This document shows positions 34,097 through 44,598 of a DNA stretch of 64,000 nt, piece after piece. The stretch is from positions 166,159 to 230,158 of the forward strand of contig NC_033638.1 of assembly GCF_001540865.1 (NCBI RefSeq), given 5' to 3'. The stretch comes from Ananas comosus (Eukaryota > Streptophyta > Magnoliopsida > Poales > Bromeliaceae). Position numbers and translations under genes: made by a program. The notes below the pieces were generated by a model. The model made no database searches. It saw only the letters and a list, made by a program, of their open reading frames with translations, and was not told where the DNA came from. Position 1 is the stretch's first letter. Each line of letters begins with the position of its first letter.

Positions 34097-36020
34097 ACTT
34101 CAACCCTGCAAAAACAGAAATGGTGCGTAATGAATATATGATGGCTGCAAGGAACTAGCCTCCATGCCTATGATACTAGGATCCCAGACATATCATCACT
34201 TAATTATTATGCTGCAAATATAACCTCAGAATTGAGTCAAACATTGTGTCAAAAAGAATTAGAGTTGTACAACAATAAATTGAACTATCTAGATAGCATG
34301 ACATGAGTCAGCATAAACAAAAAAAATTTAAGTGAACGAACAACAAATTAACAATGACGTGGATAGGCGCAAGCATAAAGAAGAATTTAGGTCTCACTAC
34401 GATACCAAATAGGCACTAGACCAAGCTTCATTGATCTAGAAAATAATGTCACACATAACACTGCTAAAAGCCTAAAACATACCGAATTAGATCAATACCT
34501 AGAGCCCATTAGGCCTGGCTACTGTTTCGGATGTAGCGACCTATGCTAAAACATTTGACAAATGAAATAGTTTAGATCTTTTTCTATGTTTGGAAGTTGT
34601 GATGTGCTTGCAAGCCTCAAAAGTAGAAAACACGCTGAAAAGGGTTCTAATAGAGGATGAGGGGATTTAACAAGAAAACAGTTAGTGCTTCTCCAAATAT
34701 CATTGCTCAATAGGCACATCGTCGAAATACACTACACATTGAAATCCGGAAAAAAAAATCCCATATCTCTCGGCATCCTTTGATATCGTAATGTCAAATT
34801 TTCATCCTCCAAACCTAAATTATTTCCATTCCCAAAATTTTCAATACCAAAGTTGTTAGATTTTCATACGTGTAATTCATTTCCATTTATCACATTTCAA
34901 ATATTAAAATTCACACATACACCTACATAGGAAATTATGTTCAAACAACGGAATTCTTAAAATACATTGTTCTCTATAAGAGAATACTCAATAAAGACAT
35001 CTTTATCAATAAACAAGCCTTTTGATTCACCTCTACAGAGTCGCCTGAAAGAAAACCAATTCTTGTACTTGCAACTCTTTTCGGCAAGATTCTGTGCCGA
35101 ATTAAATGCCATCAAGTCTATTCTCATTGCTTTGTGTAATGTTAATTATCAATTCCACTCTCTGAAGGCACATTCTATTTAAACAAAGAAACATATCTTC
35201 ATGATGTGCCATATGGGTCCTATTACTAAACTCCACAATTTAAAATTGCAAGGCTGCCAAGGATAATATTTAGAAACATGTAGCATATTATCAGCACATT
35301 GTCAACAGTTGTTCATTGAGTGCTCCTTTTTTGTTATCAAAAATGAAAAATATCAGGTAAGAGAGGAAAATTATGAAAAAGAAAAACCTGAAGTGGCTAG
35401 ATCATTCAAAGAGTATCCATGTTTGGTTAACTTATTTTCTAGGCAACTAAGAGTATTCAAAGTTATCAAAACTATTGTGCACTTTGAAAGAGCATTAGCA
35501 TACCACTTGATTAACTTGCAGTATTGTATTAAACCTCGAAAACATTATAACCAAGAATCTTTCAAGATGTACAAGTTTAATCAATTTCCATTAGTATGTT
35601 GTGTTGTCTAATATAATGTTCACAATAGCATCTAAATGCAATAACTAATATATACACAAAGAAATTGGCAATACCAACCTCAAAAAATCAAGTTTCAAAC
35701 CCAAAAATACCAAAACCAGGGCATCCATAAATCAAATATGAAGAACCAAAGAGATCTTCCCAAACTTCAAGCAAGTCCAAGCAATTTCGGGGGAGAAATC
35801 AAGAGTTGGAAGTATGAAAGAAAAACGAGCACTTGAGAAAATGATTTGAGCAATTGAGAAAACTACCATTACATGTAGAAAATAGCTACCAACCCAGACA
35901 TCCGATAAGTGTGTGAAGTTACCACATGTTCCAATCCATGAAGCTAAGGTTCAATAGTACATCAATCTTACTCAAAAGCTGAGCTAACAGTACATCAAAA
36001 ACTTATTTAGCAAATAACCA
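34097..36020. other. AT-rich intergenic DNA
   Basis: No exon was recognised. A 32-bp phrase (TTTGAAAGAGCATTAGCATA...CTTGATTAA) at about 35482-35513 recurs near 36400-36432. Confidence 0.45.
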
Positions 36021-36027
36021 GGTAATT

Positions 36028-36340
36028 GAAAAATAGATGTTTAGGATAATAAACTGAACTAGCAGAACTATTATGACAATATAGTAAGATTTCAGCAGAT
36101 AACCACCTTATATACTCATCAAGCTCAAAAAGAGATAACTAGAATGGCAAACTGAACTAGCAGGATAGCAAATAAGATTTAGCAAGCAACCATTGTATAT
36201 GCTTATCAACCTAACTCAAAAATAGATGTCTAGAATGGCAAACTGACATAGTAGGACAACAAAGTAAGATTCAACAAATAACCAGCTTATAAGCTCGCTA
36301 ATCCAACTGAAAAATAGATGTCTGAAATGAGAAACTTATA
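36028..36340. repeat. Tandem repeat, about 91-98 bp unit, three and a half copies
   Basis: Units begin near 36028, 36126, 36217 and 36309 with AAAAATAGATGTCTAGAATG. They continue ...CAAACTGAACTAGCAGGA...AGTAAGATTCAGCAAATAACCA...CTTATATACTCATCAA. The copies are diverged. Confidence 0.8.
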
Positions 36341-37425
36341 AGATTGTAAAAAAAGATTCAACAATAGAGCCAAAATTTAATCCAGTGGTATGTTACTATG
36401 TATTTGAAAGAGCGTTAACATACCACTTGATTAAAGATTGCTATACAACATAAATTTGGCCAATAAGCTCTAAAATTTAAGATTGCAAAACTCGAGTACC
36501 CGGGGTGGCTCTTTGAGCCTCTTTTGAGCATAACCAACTATATATCACCAAAAAAATTGTCTTTTTTTATTTTAGATGCATCAAAAACATGTGATAGTTT
36601 CACACACCTACCTACCGGACAACCGGAGCAGTAACCTTTTCCTACATGTGGTGATAGTCTTTACACTCATTTGGGATGTAGCTTTTTCTATATCTTTTAT
36701 GCATGTAATATTTTATTTTCATAATCACCCACCCCTAAATATGCAACCCTAACTAAAAAGCGTATAAACTGAGTTTATTATCATATATAGATAATTTTCA
36801 TTTATTATCTTCAACAACGCACAAACAAGATAGTATAAATAACAAGAGATTATTATAAGATGAACGAAATCTGATAAAGACAAGAAAAAAGTAGATAAAG
36901 AGAGATACATCAGGAAAAATGATGAAATCGGCCATAATGGTAAAACTTTAAAACTTAATAAGGAGGAGATGAAACAAGATGAACAGCTTACCACTAGCAA
37001 ATAGAATATTAGCTTCTTGTTCTCAAAAATGGCAAACATCTTATGCCAACGAAACATCATCCTTATTTCAGATAATGGAAAACATTGCTTCTTGAAAAGG
37101 AAACAAAAAGCTAATCCTATAAGTGTTGACCTTTAGATGTACAAGGAATGACGAAAGATAATTTCCCATGCAATAAGCAAGTTGAAAAGAGGTTACAGAT
37201 TTCCCATTTGGACAATCCTTTTTGTTCGTATAAGCTAAACTTCTTCTCTAAAGAATAAATAAAAAAAGTAGTGCAAGCACAAATTAATGGAAAAGTGAGT
37301 ATTCATCTAGTCTCTCATTACTTAAGTCTACTGATATCAGGTTGCCTAAAAAGGAAGTGCCAAAGTGCTGCACGGTAGTAAAGCATTTAGCTGAACTTTC
37401 GACAACCTTGCATGTATGAACACAA
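36341..37425. other. AT-rich intergenic DNA
   Basis: No gene recognised. Open frames on the minus strand near 36749-37060 are hydrophobic low-complexity strings without family resemblance. Confidence 0.45.
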
Positions 37426-37505
37426 ACATGACGGACACAAATAAGACCAAAAAGTAACTGAAGAGACATGACGGACACAAATAAGACCAAAAAGTAACTG
37501 AAGAG
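37426..37505. repeat. Perfect 40-bp tandem duplication
   Basis: ACATGACGGACACAAATAAG...AACTGAAGAG occurs at 37426-37465 and again at 37466-37505 without mismatch. Confidence 0.92.
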
Positions 37506-37874
37506 TGTTATCAGCAAGTCAATAGATCTCCCCCGAACTCCGACATGAGATTTTTATGAGGAACAAAAGTAATGACAAGACAAATATAAGAAAAAAAGGA
37601 GGAAAGAGGAAAAAGAATGCATGGTATGTGAATCCTATGCCTACTTAATCCACCAAAGGTAACGTGCATGAGGAAACGCGTGCACAAGCAGGTCCAAAAT
37701 TTAAACACTTTAATGGAATTAAGAATATGGGCACTTGTATTTAGTTCATAGTCTTCTCGCTAACGGCCAATTTGAACATAGATTTTGTAATGGCATACAT
37801 GTATATATATATGATATGACAAACAGGTAGCAAAGGGTAGATGAAATTGTTGTGCGAGACACAAAAAAGCTTAC

Positions 37875-38265
37875 CACCGGAAGGGCATCATTGATGAAAT
37901 TGCCGTATATGGCACCCGGCGGGCGGGCAGGGGTGCAGACGGCCGCCAGGTTGATCGTTTGTGTTACACGACGAGAGAGGTTAGGAATGGGAAACGGATG
38001 GATGCTTGCCTTTCGCCAAACCCTATAAAAGGAATCCATCGAAACAACGCTATATACTATACAAGGTAGAGGTGAGGAAGCAAGTAAGGAGGAGGCATCT
38101 CAGGAGAAAGGAAAAGGAGCGGATCTGCAGAAAGGAAGGCGAGAGGAGCTCACCAGATCCGACATCTTGATGTTGAGTCAGTGGAACTGGATCCGGCGGG
38201 TGCTCCGGCGGAGGTTCTTGATCTTACTTGGCGCTGCAGACGTCCAGATCCGGCCTCATCGCCAT
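37875..38265 (-). CDS. Putative first two exons of an unidentified minus-strand gene
   Basis: A possible exon 1 (38228-38265) starts ATG and reads MAMRPDLDVCSAK up to AA|GTAAGATC. A possible exon 2 (37875-38022) follows TTTTATAG, restores the frame and reads VWRKASIHPFPIPNLSRRVT...PPGAIYGNFINDALPV. It ends at CCGGTG|GTAAGC in phase 0. The flank at 38100-38460 is GC-richer than its surroundings, like a promoter/leader. An alternative start (ATGTCGGATCTG|GTGAGC near 38163) would give another frame. I do not recognise the product, and no downstream exon was chained. Confidence 0.3.
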
Positions 38266-38465
38266 TCCGATCGGCTTCCTCTACTTGAGATCAACCTGCC
38301 AGGATCCTCGGCCGAGGATTCGCAATGAAGATGGAAGGGAAAAGAAAGAAAGAAGAGGAGCGGTTCCCGCCTACACGATTCGTAACCTTCGATCGCGTGG
38401 AAATGCCGATCGATCGAAAATCCAACCGTTAGCAGGACCCAATCCTTATTCTGACTAAGACTAGA

Positions 38466-40168
38466 AATGCCAAGTGCATGGCTCGTAGAAATTAGTTTGA
38501 AAATCGAACAGTTGGATTGGTCCAATCATAATCCAATCTATTAAACTAACTATTTGGTTCAACCATCCTCTCTTATGGATAAGTTAGAAAATTACCTTAG
38601 ACCGTTTGAATCGGTGGTGCAACTATCGGCCGGCCTAATTTTTTCGTATTAAGCAGTAATAAAATCCAACGGCTAAAAATCAACTCATGTTTGGGTATAT
38701 ATATTAGGAAAAAGTAATTTCCGTAAAATTGATTTTTGTTTATAGGATTAATTTTGATCAAAACTTATAGAGTTTTTAGTCCGGTAAAAAAGCTTTTTTT
38801 TTTTTTGAAACAATTTTATAAAACTATTTGGCGCAATATTTTTTGTTGTTTGTAAAATATATTTTTTTTGCTAAATTTTATTTAAACATGAAATTTAAAA
38901 TTTGAATTAGACTCTAAAAGTTTTAAATTTTAAATATTAAATCTCAAGCATAATTTAAACTTTGATATTGAATTTAAAATTAAAAATTTAAAAACTAAAT
39001 CTAAATTTCAAATTTTAAAATTCAAGTTCAAGATAAAATTCAAATTATGAAATCTAAAATAGAAAATTTGAAATTTAGAAATTTAGAAATTTAATTTTAA
39101 ATTTTAAGTTTGAATTTTGGAATTTACATAAGTTTTTAAAATTTAAAAATTCAAACATAAAATTTTAAATTTAAAAATTTAGAAATTTAAAATATAAAAT
39201 TTTATATTTTAAATTTCATAAATCAAGTTATATCTTAAACTTGAAATTTCAAATTTAAAATTTTGAAATTTGATTTTTTAAATTTAACATCTAAATTTAA
39301 AATTTTGCATTTTAAAATTTAAAATTTAAAATTTAAAATTTAAAATTTTGTATTTTAAATTTTAAATTTTAAAATTTTGTATTCTAAATTTTATTATATT
39401 TTTAAAATTTAAATTTAAAAATTAAAATTTAAACTTAAAAATCTAAATTTTATTATATTTTTAAAATTTAAATTTAAAATTTGAGTTCAAAATCAGAATC
39501 ATATTTGAAGATGTAAATATTAGTTACTTCTGCTTTTGGGCTTCTAAAATAAAAAAATTAATTTAAGAATCAGAATGAGAATCAGATTTTGAAAAATAAT
39601 TTACCAAATGCTCGCTCGAACGAGAATTCATTTTTGGATCTAAAATCATTTTTCAGAATCTAAGCCAAACACCTCCTTATATTATTTTCTATTAGCACGG
39701 ATTAACCTTATATCTACTTAATTTGATCCATAAATTGATATTTTATAATTAAATATGATACTAAATAATAATATACACATATTTTATTTCATAATAAAAT
39801 TTAAAATAATAATTAAATATTTATAATGTTATGTTTGATGTCATTAGTTCATATGGAACTCTTGACCTAGAAATATTTTTGAATCACTATTTTGACCTGA
39901 TTTTTAAAATATTGGCAGCGATTGTTTCAATTTAAGTCCGACCGTCAGCAGCATTCCAGTCTGATTCCGACTAAGACTCGAGATGTTCAGACTTCAGACG
40001 CGGGCCTCCTGAAAATCTCCTCCAAGTTAAATCTGATCATCATCAGCGGGGTGTTTTATTAATTTACGATAATTTAGATCTAATAATTTTAAAAACACCT
40101 GGAAGAGTGAAAGAGAGCGCAAAGAGCTCCTCAGTTTCCCCTTACTAACTAACGGGAGAAAGCCCCAT
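38466..40168. other. AT-rich intergenic region
   Basis: It contains the low-complexity tract at 38880-39480 and no gene. The last 100 bp become C-rich and pass into a likely leader of the PPR locus. Confidence 0.5.
38880..39480. repeat. Low-complexity AAATTT-type tract (about 600 bp)
   Basis: Successive degenerate AAATTTAAAATTT / TTTAAATTTTAAAATT units make the sequence nearly self-complementary at many scales. No open reading frame and few G or C bases. Such tracts resemble matrix-attachment or DNA-unwinding regions, but that is inference. Confidence 0.85.
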
Positions 40169-40229
40169 GTGCGACTCCCCTCCTCCTTTTCCTTTCTCCG
40201 CCGACGCCTTTCCTACACTTGCTGCAGGT
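40169..40229 (+). other. Possible leader exon upstream of the PPR gene
   Basis: ATGTGCGACTCCCCTCCTCC opens a short pyrimidine-rich frame (MCDSPPPFPFSADAFPTLAA) that runs into CTGCAG|GTGACT, a donor-like site. It could be a 5' UTR exon with a small upstream frame, or the first exon of a separate transcript. No in-frame join to the PPR start was found. Confidence 0.25.
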
Positions 40230-40243
40230 GACTGTGAGACGAC

Positions 40244-40279
40244 TATTCTATTCTATTCTATTCTATTCTATTCTATTCT
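40244..40279. repeat. (TTCTA)n microsatellite, seven units
   Basis: TATTC pentamers repeat seven times immediately after the possible donor site. Confidence 0.95.
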
Positions 40280-40775
40280 TACTATTTACATGCTCTAAAC
40301 TAGTTGATTGCCACTCCGAAGCTCTTGTTATCTTTTTTGGGAAAAGAAATGGGCTGAACTTCGTGACTTTCTTTCGAATCTACGTACGGGTTTGTGATTC
40401 AATCCTCTTATCCAGGATATATAGATTTCTGTTTCTGTAGATGGTCGTCGGGTTGTATTTCTGTGCTTTCGGCTCGTCCGGCTGGAGATTGACGTCGAAA
40501 TCCCGGAGAAAACTGCACTGATCTATTCCAGCCACAATAACTTTACTTTCTGAAGAGTTTAGGGCAACTCAAAGTTACCACATGCTTGTTTATTGCAGTA
40601 GTATATGTATACGCTATACATACCCCTATTAGAGAGACCGGGATATCATTCATCCCAACAACTAGTTTTTATGTAGGACATATTTTTTTTCCTTTTCAAG
40701 TTGTGCTCCTTGGTGGTGCCCATCCTTTGAATTAAACAATCATTTCGCTTTCGCTCGCCCGTTCATGATCGGTCT

Positions 40776-42131
40776 GTGGTTGTCATGAACCTGTCCTCCT
40801 CCTGGAAACGTCCTTCCCGCCCTCCAATCCAGAGTCATTGCCGGAATTCTTTCAGCTGGGCTCAGACTTTGAGGGCTCTCTGCATATCTGGAAGACTATT
40901 TGAGGCGGTAGAGCTCTTGTGCCGGAGAAGGTCGTCGCAGGATCACCGGACATATGCTCTTCTGCTGCAGGAGACCGTCAACAGGAAAGAAGCAAAGCTT
41001 GGGAAAAGGATTCACGCCCACATTATCACCACTGGGTTCACCCCTAACGAGCATCTCAGGACTAAATTGTTGATTTTCTATGCCAAAATTGGTGAGTTGC
41101 TTGTCGCACGCCACCTGTTCGATAGGACTCCCGGGGCACAAAGAGGTATAGTCTCGTGGAACGCAATGATATCGGGCTATGTGCGAGCGGGCCTCGAGCG
41201 AGAAGGCCTCAACCTCTATCGTTCGATGCGGCTGGTCGGCTTGGAGCAGGATCAGTTCACATTCGTGTCCGTTTTCAATGCTTGTGCCAAGCTAGCAATG
41301 CTGGAGCACGGAAGACGAGCACATTGTCTGATGATCAAAAGAAGCGTCAAGGCTAATGTCATTGTGAGCACTGCCCTCATGGATATGTATCTCAAGTGCA
41401 GTAATCCGCACGATGGCCGCCAGGTTTTCAAGAGCTCATTCGAGAGAAATGTCACCATGTGGACGGCTTTGATATCGGGCTATGGGCAGCACGGGTATGT
41501 TACGGAGGTGCTTGAGCTGTTCGACCAGATGATCAAAGATGGTTTTCGGCCAAATCATGTGACCTTTCTTGCTGTTCTTTCAGCTTGTGCCCACGGAGGC
41601 CTGATCGATGAAGGATGGAAATATTTTTATTCCATGACAAAAGAATATGGAATTACGCTGAGGGGACAACACTGTTCAGCAATAGTAGACATGTTGGGGC
41701 GGGCTGGGAGATTGATTGAAGCCTACGAGTTTGCGAAGAGGTTGCCTTGTGACAGACACTCTGTGATTTGGGGAGCTCTCGTTGGTGCCTGCAGGAAACA
41801 TGGAAATATGGAGTTGGTTAAGTTTGCTGCTAAGAAATTTTTCGAACTGCAGCCTGAGAATGCTGGCAAACTTGTAGTTTTGTCAAATACTTTTGCAGCT
41901 TGTGAGATGTGGAAAAGTGTGGCTGACATTCATGGAATGATAAGCTTATTAGGGATGAAAAAAGACCCTGCGTGGAGCTCCATTGAACTTCGAGGGGAGG
42001 TCCATACATTCCTTGTTGGAGATAAATCTCATGAACAAATTGCAATGATATATGAGGTGAGCAATGCTTTAGCTCGCAGTTTAGCACAAGGAGCTTATGC
42101 TGCTGATGTAGAGGTTAATGTATTCACATGA
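40776..42131 (+). CDS. Pentatricopeptide repeat protein (PLS class, E-type), At4g16470-like
   Basis: An intronless 451-codon frame. The P, L and S repeats are visible: GKRIHAHIITTGFTPNEHLR, VSWNAMISGYVRAGLEREGL, DQFTFVSVFNACAKLAMLEH, MWTALISGYGQHGYVTEVLE, NHVTFLAVLSACAHGGLIDE and CSAIVDMLGRAGRLIEAYEF. They are followed by E/E+ motifs (VIWGALVGACRKHGNMELVK, PAWSSIELRGEVHTFLVGDK). There is no DYW domain. Order and wording match Arabidopsis At4g16470 as I remember it. PLS-class proteins bind organellar RNA, mainly for C-to-U editing site recognition; the E-type lacks its own deaminase. The N-terminus is Ser/Arg-rich, compatible with mitochondrial or plastid import. A second ATG at 40785 is an alternative start. 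The next downstream gene lies 2.5 kb away. Confidence 0.93.
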   Translation: MVVMNLSSSWKRPSRPPIQSHCRNSFSWAQTLRALCISGRLFEAVELLCRRRSSQDHRTYALLLQETVNRKEAKLGKRIHAHIITTGFTPNEHLRTKLLIFYAKIGELLVARHLFDRTPGAQRGIVSWNAMISGYVRAGLEREGLNLYRSMRLVGLEQDQFTFVSVFNACAKLAMLEHGRRAHCLMIKRSVKANVIVSTALMDMYLKCSNPHDGRQVFKSSFERNVTMWTALISGYGQHGYVTEVLELFDQMIKDGFRPNHVTFLAVLSACAHGGLIDEGWKYFYSMTKEYGITLRGQHCSAIVDMLGRAGRLIEAYEFAKRLPCDRHSVIWGALVGACRKHGNMELVKFAAKKFFELQPENAGKLVVLSNTFAACEMWKSVADIHGMISLLGMKKDPAWSSIELRGEVHTFLVGDKSHEQIAMIYEVSNALARSLAQGAYAADVEVNVFT

Positions 42132-42983
42132 CAGACAACATGTCCACCATCTAAGTTTGCGAGCTTCTTCTCTCATGCGATCTATAATCAGGACTACTCA
42201 TGATTAGTGAAGCTATTATTTGATCAATGAATTGCGAAGTCTGAAATGTTCTATAAGTTATCTTGAAAGACAAGGCTTGATGGCCAAGCCAAGAGAGTGT
42301 AAAGCGGTCTATTTATCCTTGAATTAAGCTTGAGGAAAAACGATTGCGAAGATAACACAGATCCATCTATTATAAGTGGTATCCAAATACATGTTTCCAG
42401 AGGATGATAAGATGGAAACATTTAATGGTAGCTGCCGGCTAACACAGTGCAAACCCAAGTGCCAACATGATTTTTGCGCAATAGGGGAGCAAGGCAAATA
42501 TGCTATCAAGGCAACTAAAATTGTTGCATCCAGTTTTTGAAGAGGTTATCAATTCTCTGTTTTGACCAAAATTGATGACTAACGGCTTGGAGTTGTCAGC
42601 TTTGATAAGGTTATAGGTGGGTAATTTGCTGTATATATTTAACATAGTAGTGAAATAGATATTTAATGTAGTAGTGAAATAGATGATCTCTTAGCATCCA
42701 ATAAGCTGTCTGAATTCCAAAGAGCCAACCTTGCAGCAGCTAATGTGCTGCCTAGGTTGATCCAAGCTAGCTAATATTAGGTTATAGTTGGGTTTATATT
42801 TTGAGCAAGAGGAAATATACAGATTGAGAGAGCTAAGGCAGCTAGAGAGGCAAAAGTTCAGGTTTTCACACCGCCAAAAATAGTGCCAAAACACTGCCAC
42901 AGTGCCACTGCATAAGACAGATGCATGAGAAGAGAGCAGTTCTGCCTACTAAAAACCTCTCAAAGTATTTGTTCTTCCTACTC
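42132..42983. other. 3' flank of the PPR gene
   Basis: No coding sequence was recognised. A small direct repeat (GTAGTGAAATAGAT) lies near 42647-42684. Confidence 0.5.
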
Positions 42984-42986
42984 TTA

Positions 42987-43692
42987 GGGCTCGTTTGGTT
43001 CATTCATTTTGGATATGGAATGGGAATCGGTTTGATCAAATCCGATTAATTTTGTTTGGTTTACAGGAATCGGTTTGGGATTCCTATTCCGGACTGGAAT
43101 GGGAATGGCCCATTAGCCTTCAAACTGATTCCGGCCTCCAAGCCCGGAGTGAGATTTCATTCCCGAAGCCCATTGGGTTCCCGAAGCCCCCCGAAGCCCA
43201 TTGGGTTGCGATTCAATACCCAAAGCCCAAAAGGTTTTCTGTAATTAACACACTAGAATTGCAATTCCCAATTAGCTTCCCAATTGCGATTCAATACCCA
43301 AAGCCCATTGGGTTCCGGACTGGAATGGGAAAAATGTACATAGACCCCCTGTAAAACGACTCTTTAATTGATTTTTTTATGATTTTTTTCTTGCATAAAA
43401 GTTTTTAAAAATAAATTTGATTTTTTTTTTTTGAAAAACTCATTAGAGACTAATATTATATTTTTCATAAATTTTAAATAATATAATATTATATTTGAGT
43501 GTTAAATAGTATTATGATATCCTATAATTTTTTAGTTTATATGAACCAAACAATGGAATGGGAATAACTCATTCCAATTCCCAATCCACAAATGAACCAA
43601 ACGTCTTCGGGGAGTGGACCATTCCAATTGCCATTCCAATTTATTCCCATTCCACTATCCATTCCAATTCCATCCTTGAACCAAACAAGCCC
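42987..43692. mobile_element. PIF/Harbinger-type non-autonomous element, 706 bp
   Basis: It starts GGGCTCGTTTGGTTCATTC, ends TTGAACCAAACAAGCCC, and is flanked by TTA (42984-42986 and 43693-43695), the target of this superfamily. Sub-terminal GGAATGGGAAT / ATTCCCATTCC palindromes recur on both sides. The interior repeats CGAAGCCCATTGGGTT and GATTCAATACCCAAAGCCC. No transposase frame. Confidence 0.85.
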
Positions 43693-43695
43693 TTA

Positions 43696-44598
43696 TAGTC
43701 CAAACAAGTATAGTCCACCTTCATGTAGTTCCAAATGCTGCTAACTCTCCAATGCATTCAAATTCCTATGTAATGCATTTGTGTTCAAAGGATCTTGTTT
43801 TTAAGCAAGTGAATGCACAGATTAAAATTTAGTGAACAAAGTGTAACTAGACCAATTGTGCTAGGATCATCCTGGACTCATGGTACACAAGAGATGTTGT
43901 CAGATTGTTTCATCAAGTCGATATGTGGATTAGTTGAGCCCCACCTTGTAATTGTTGACTTGTTCCAATCTTGCAAGGAACCACTGTTAAGAAAAGACTT
44001 TTTCCAAATGATAGAGAGATTAATCCCATCCACTGCCCTGCTTCAGTTCCACTAACTAGTCTGTTAAGAAAAGAAAAAAAGCAAAAAAAAAGAGTTTCTA
44101 GCTCGATGCTACTTGGAGAGCATGTCATGTTCCTGTTTTTCTTTCCTTGTTTGCTTTTGGTTATGCTTCTTCTTTTGTTGGGATTAATGGGCATCAGCTC
44201 TTTACTCAAATGAAAAGAAATTCCTAACCAATAAGGTTTACTCAAGTGATCTTGCTCTTGTCAATGGCTTGGATGCTAAGACTTCCAGTCAAAAGTGCCA
44301 TCAACACCTTAAAATCTCCCGCCAATCTCTCCCATTAACTTACTGATACCACGCCCCCCACTAACATGGCAGCATTATGAGTTCTTCTATGAATATCTTC
44401 AGGGCAGAAGTATGTTATGTATATGCACATCAATGTTTATTTTCTAGCGATATTCTATTATCTTAGCTGCATATGTTGTAACCTGGTTCTTCAATCTCTT
44501 TGCCTTTGTTTTTCTCTTCCTGCATCTCTATTGGTAGGTTAGGTCCTGTGCAATGATACATGTGATTGGATGACAACAGGAAATTTCTACTGTGAGAC
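43696..44598. other. Upstream region of the DUF2439 gene
   Basis: No exon was recognised. The promoter and 5' UTR of the following gene should lie here. An acceptor-like ACAACAG at about 44573-44579 precedes the start codon, so a spliced leader is possible. Confidence 0.4.

Noticed and set aside
36749..37060. 103-codon minus-strand hydrophobic frame
   Set aside because: AT-rich, Leu/Phe/Ser-dominated sequence with no recognisable motif or splice context.
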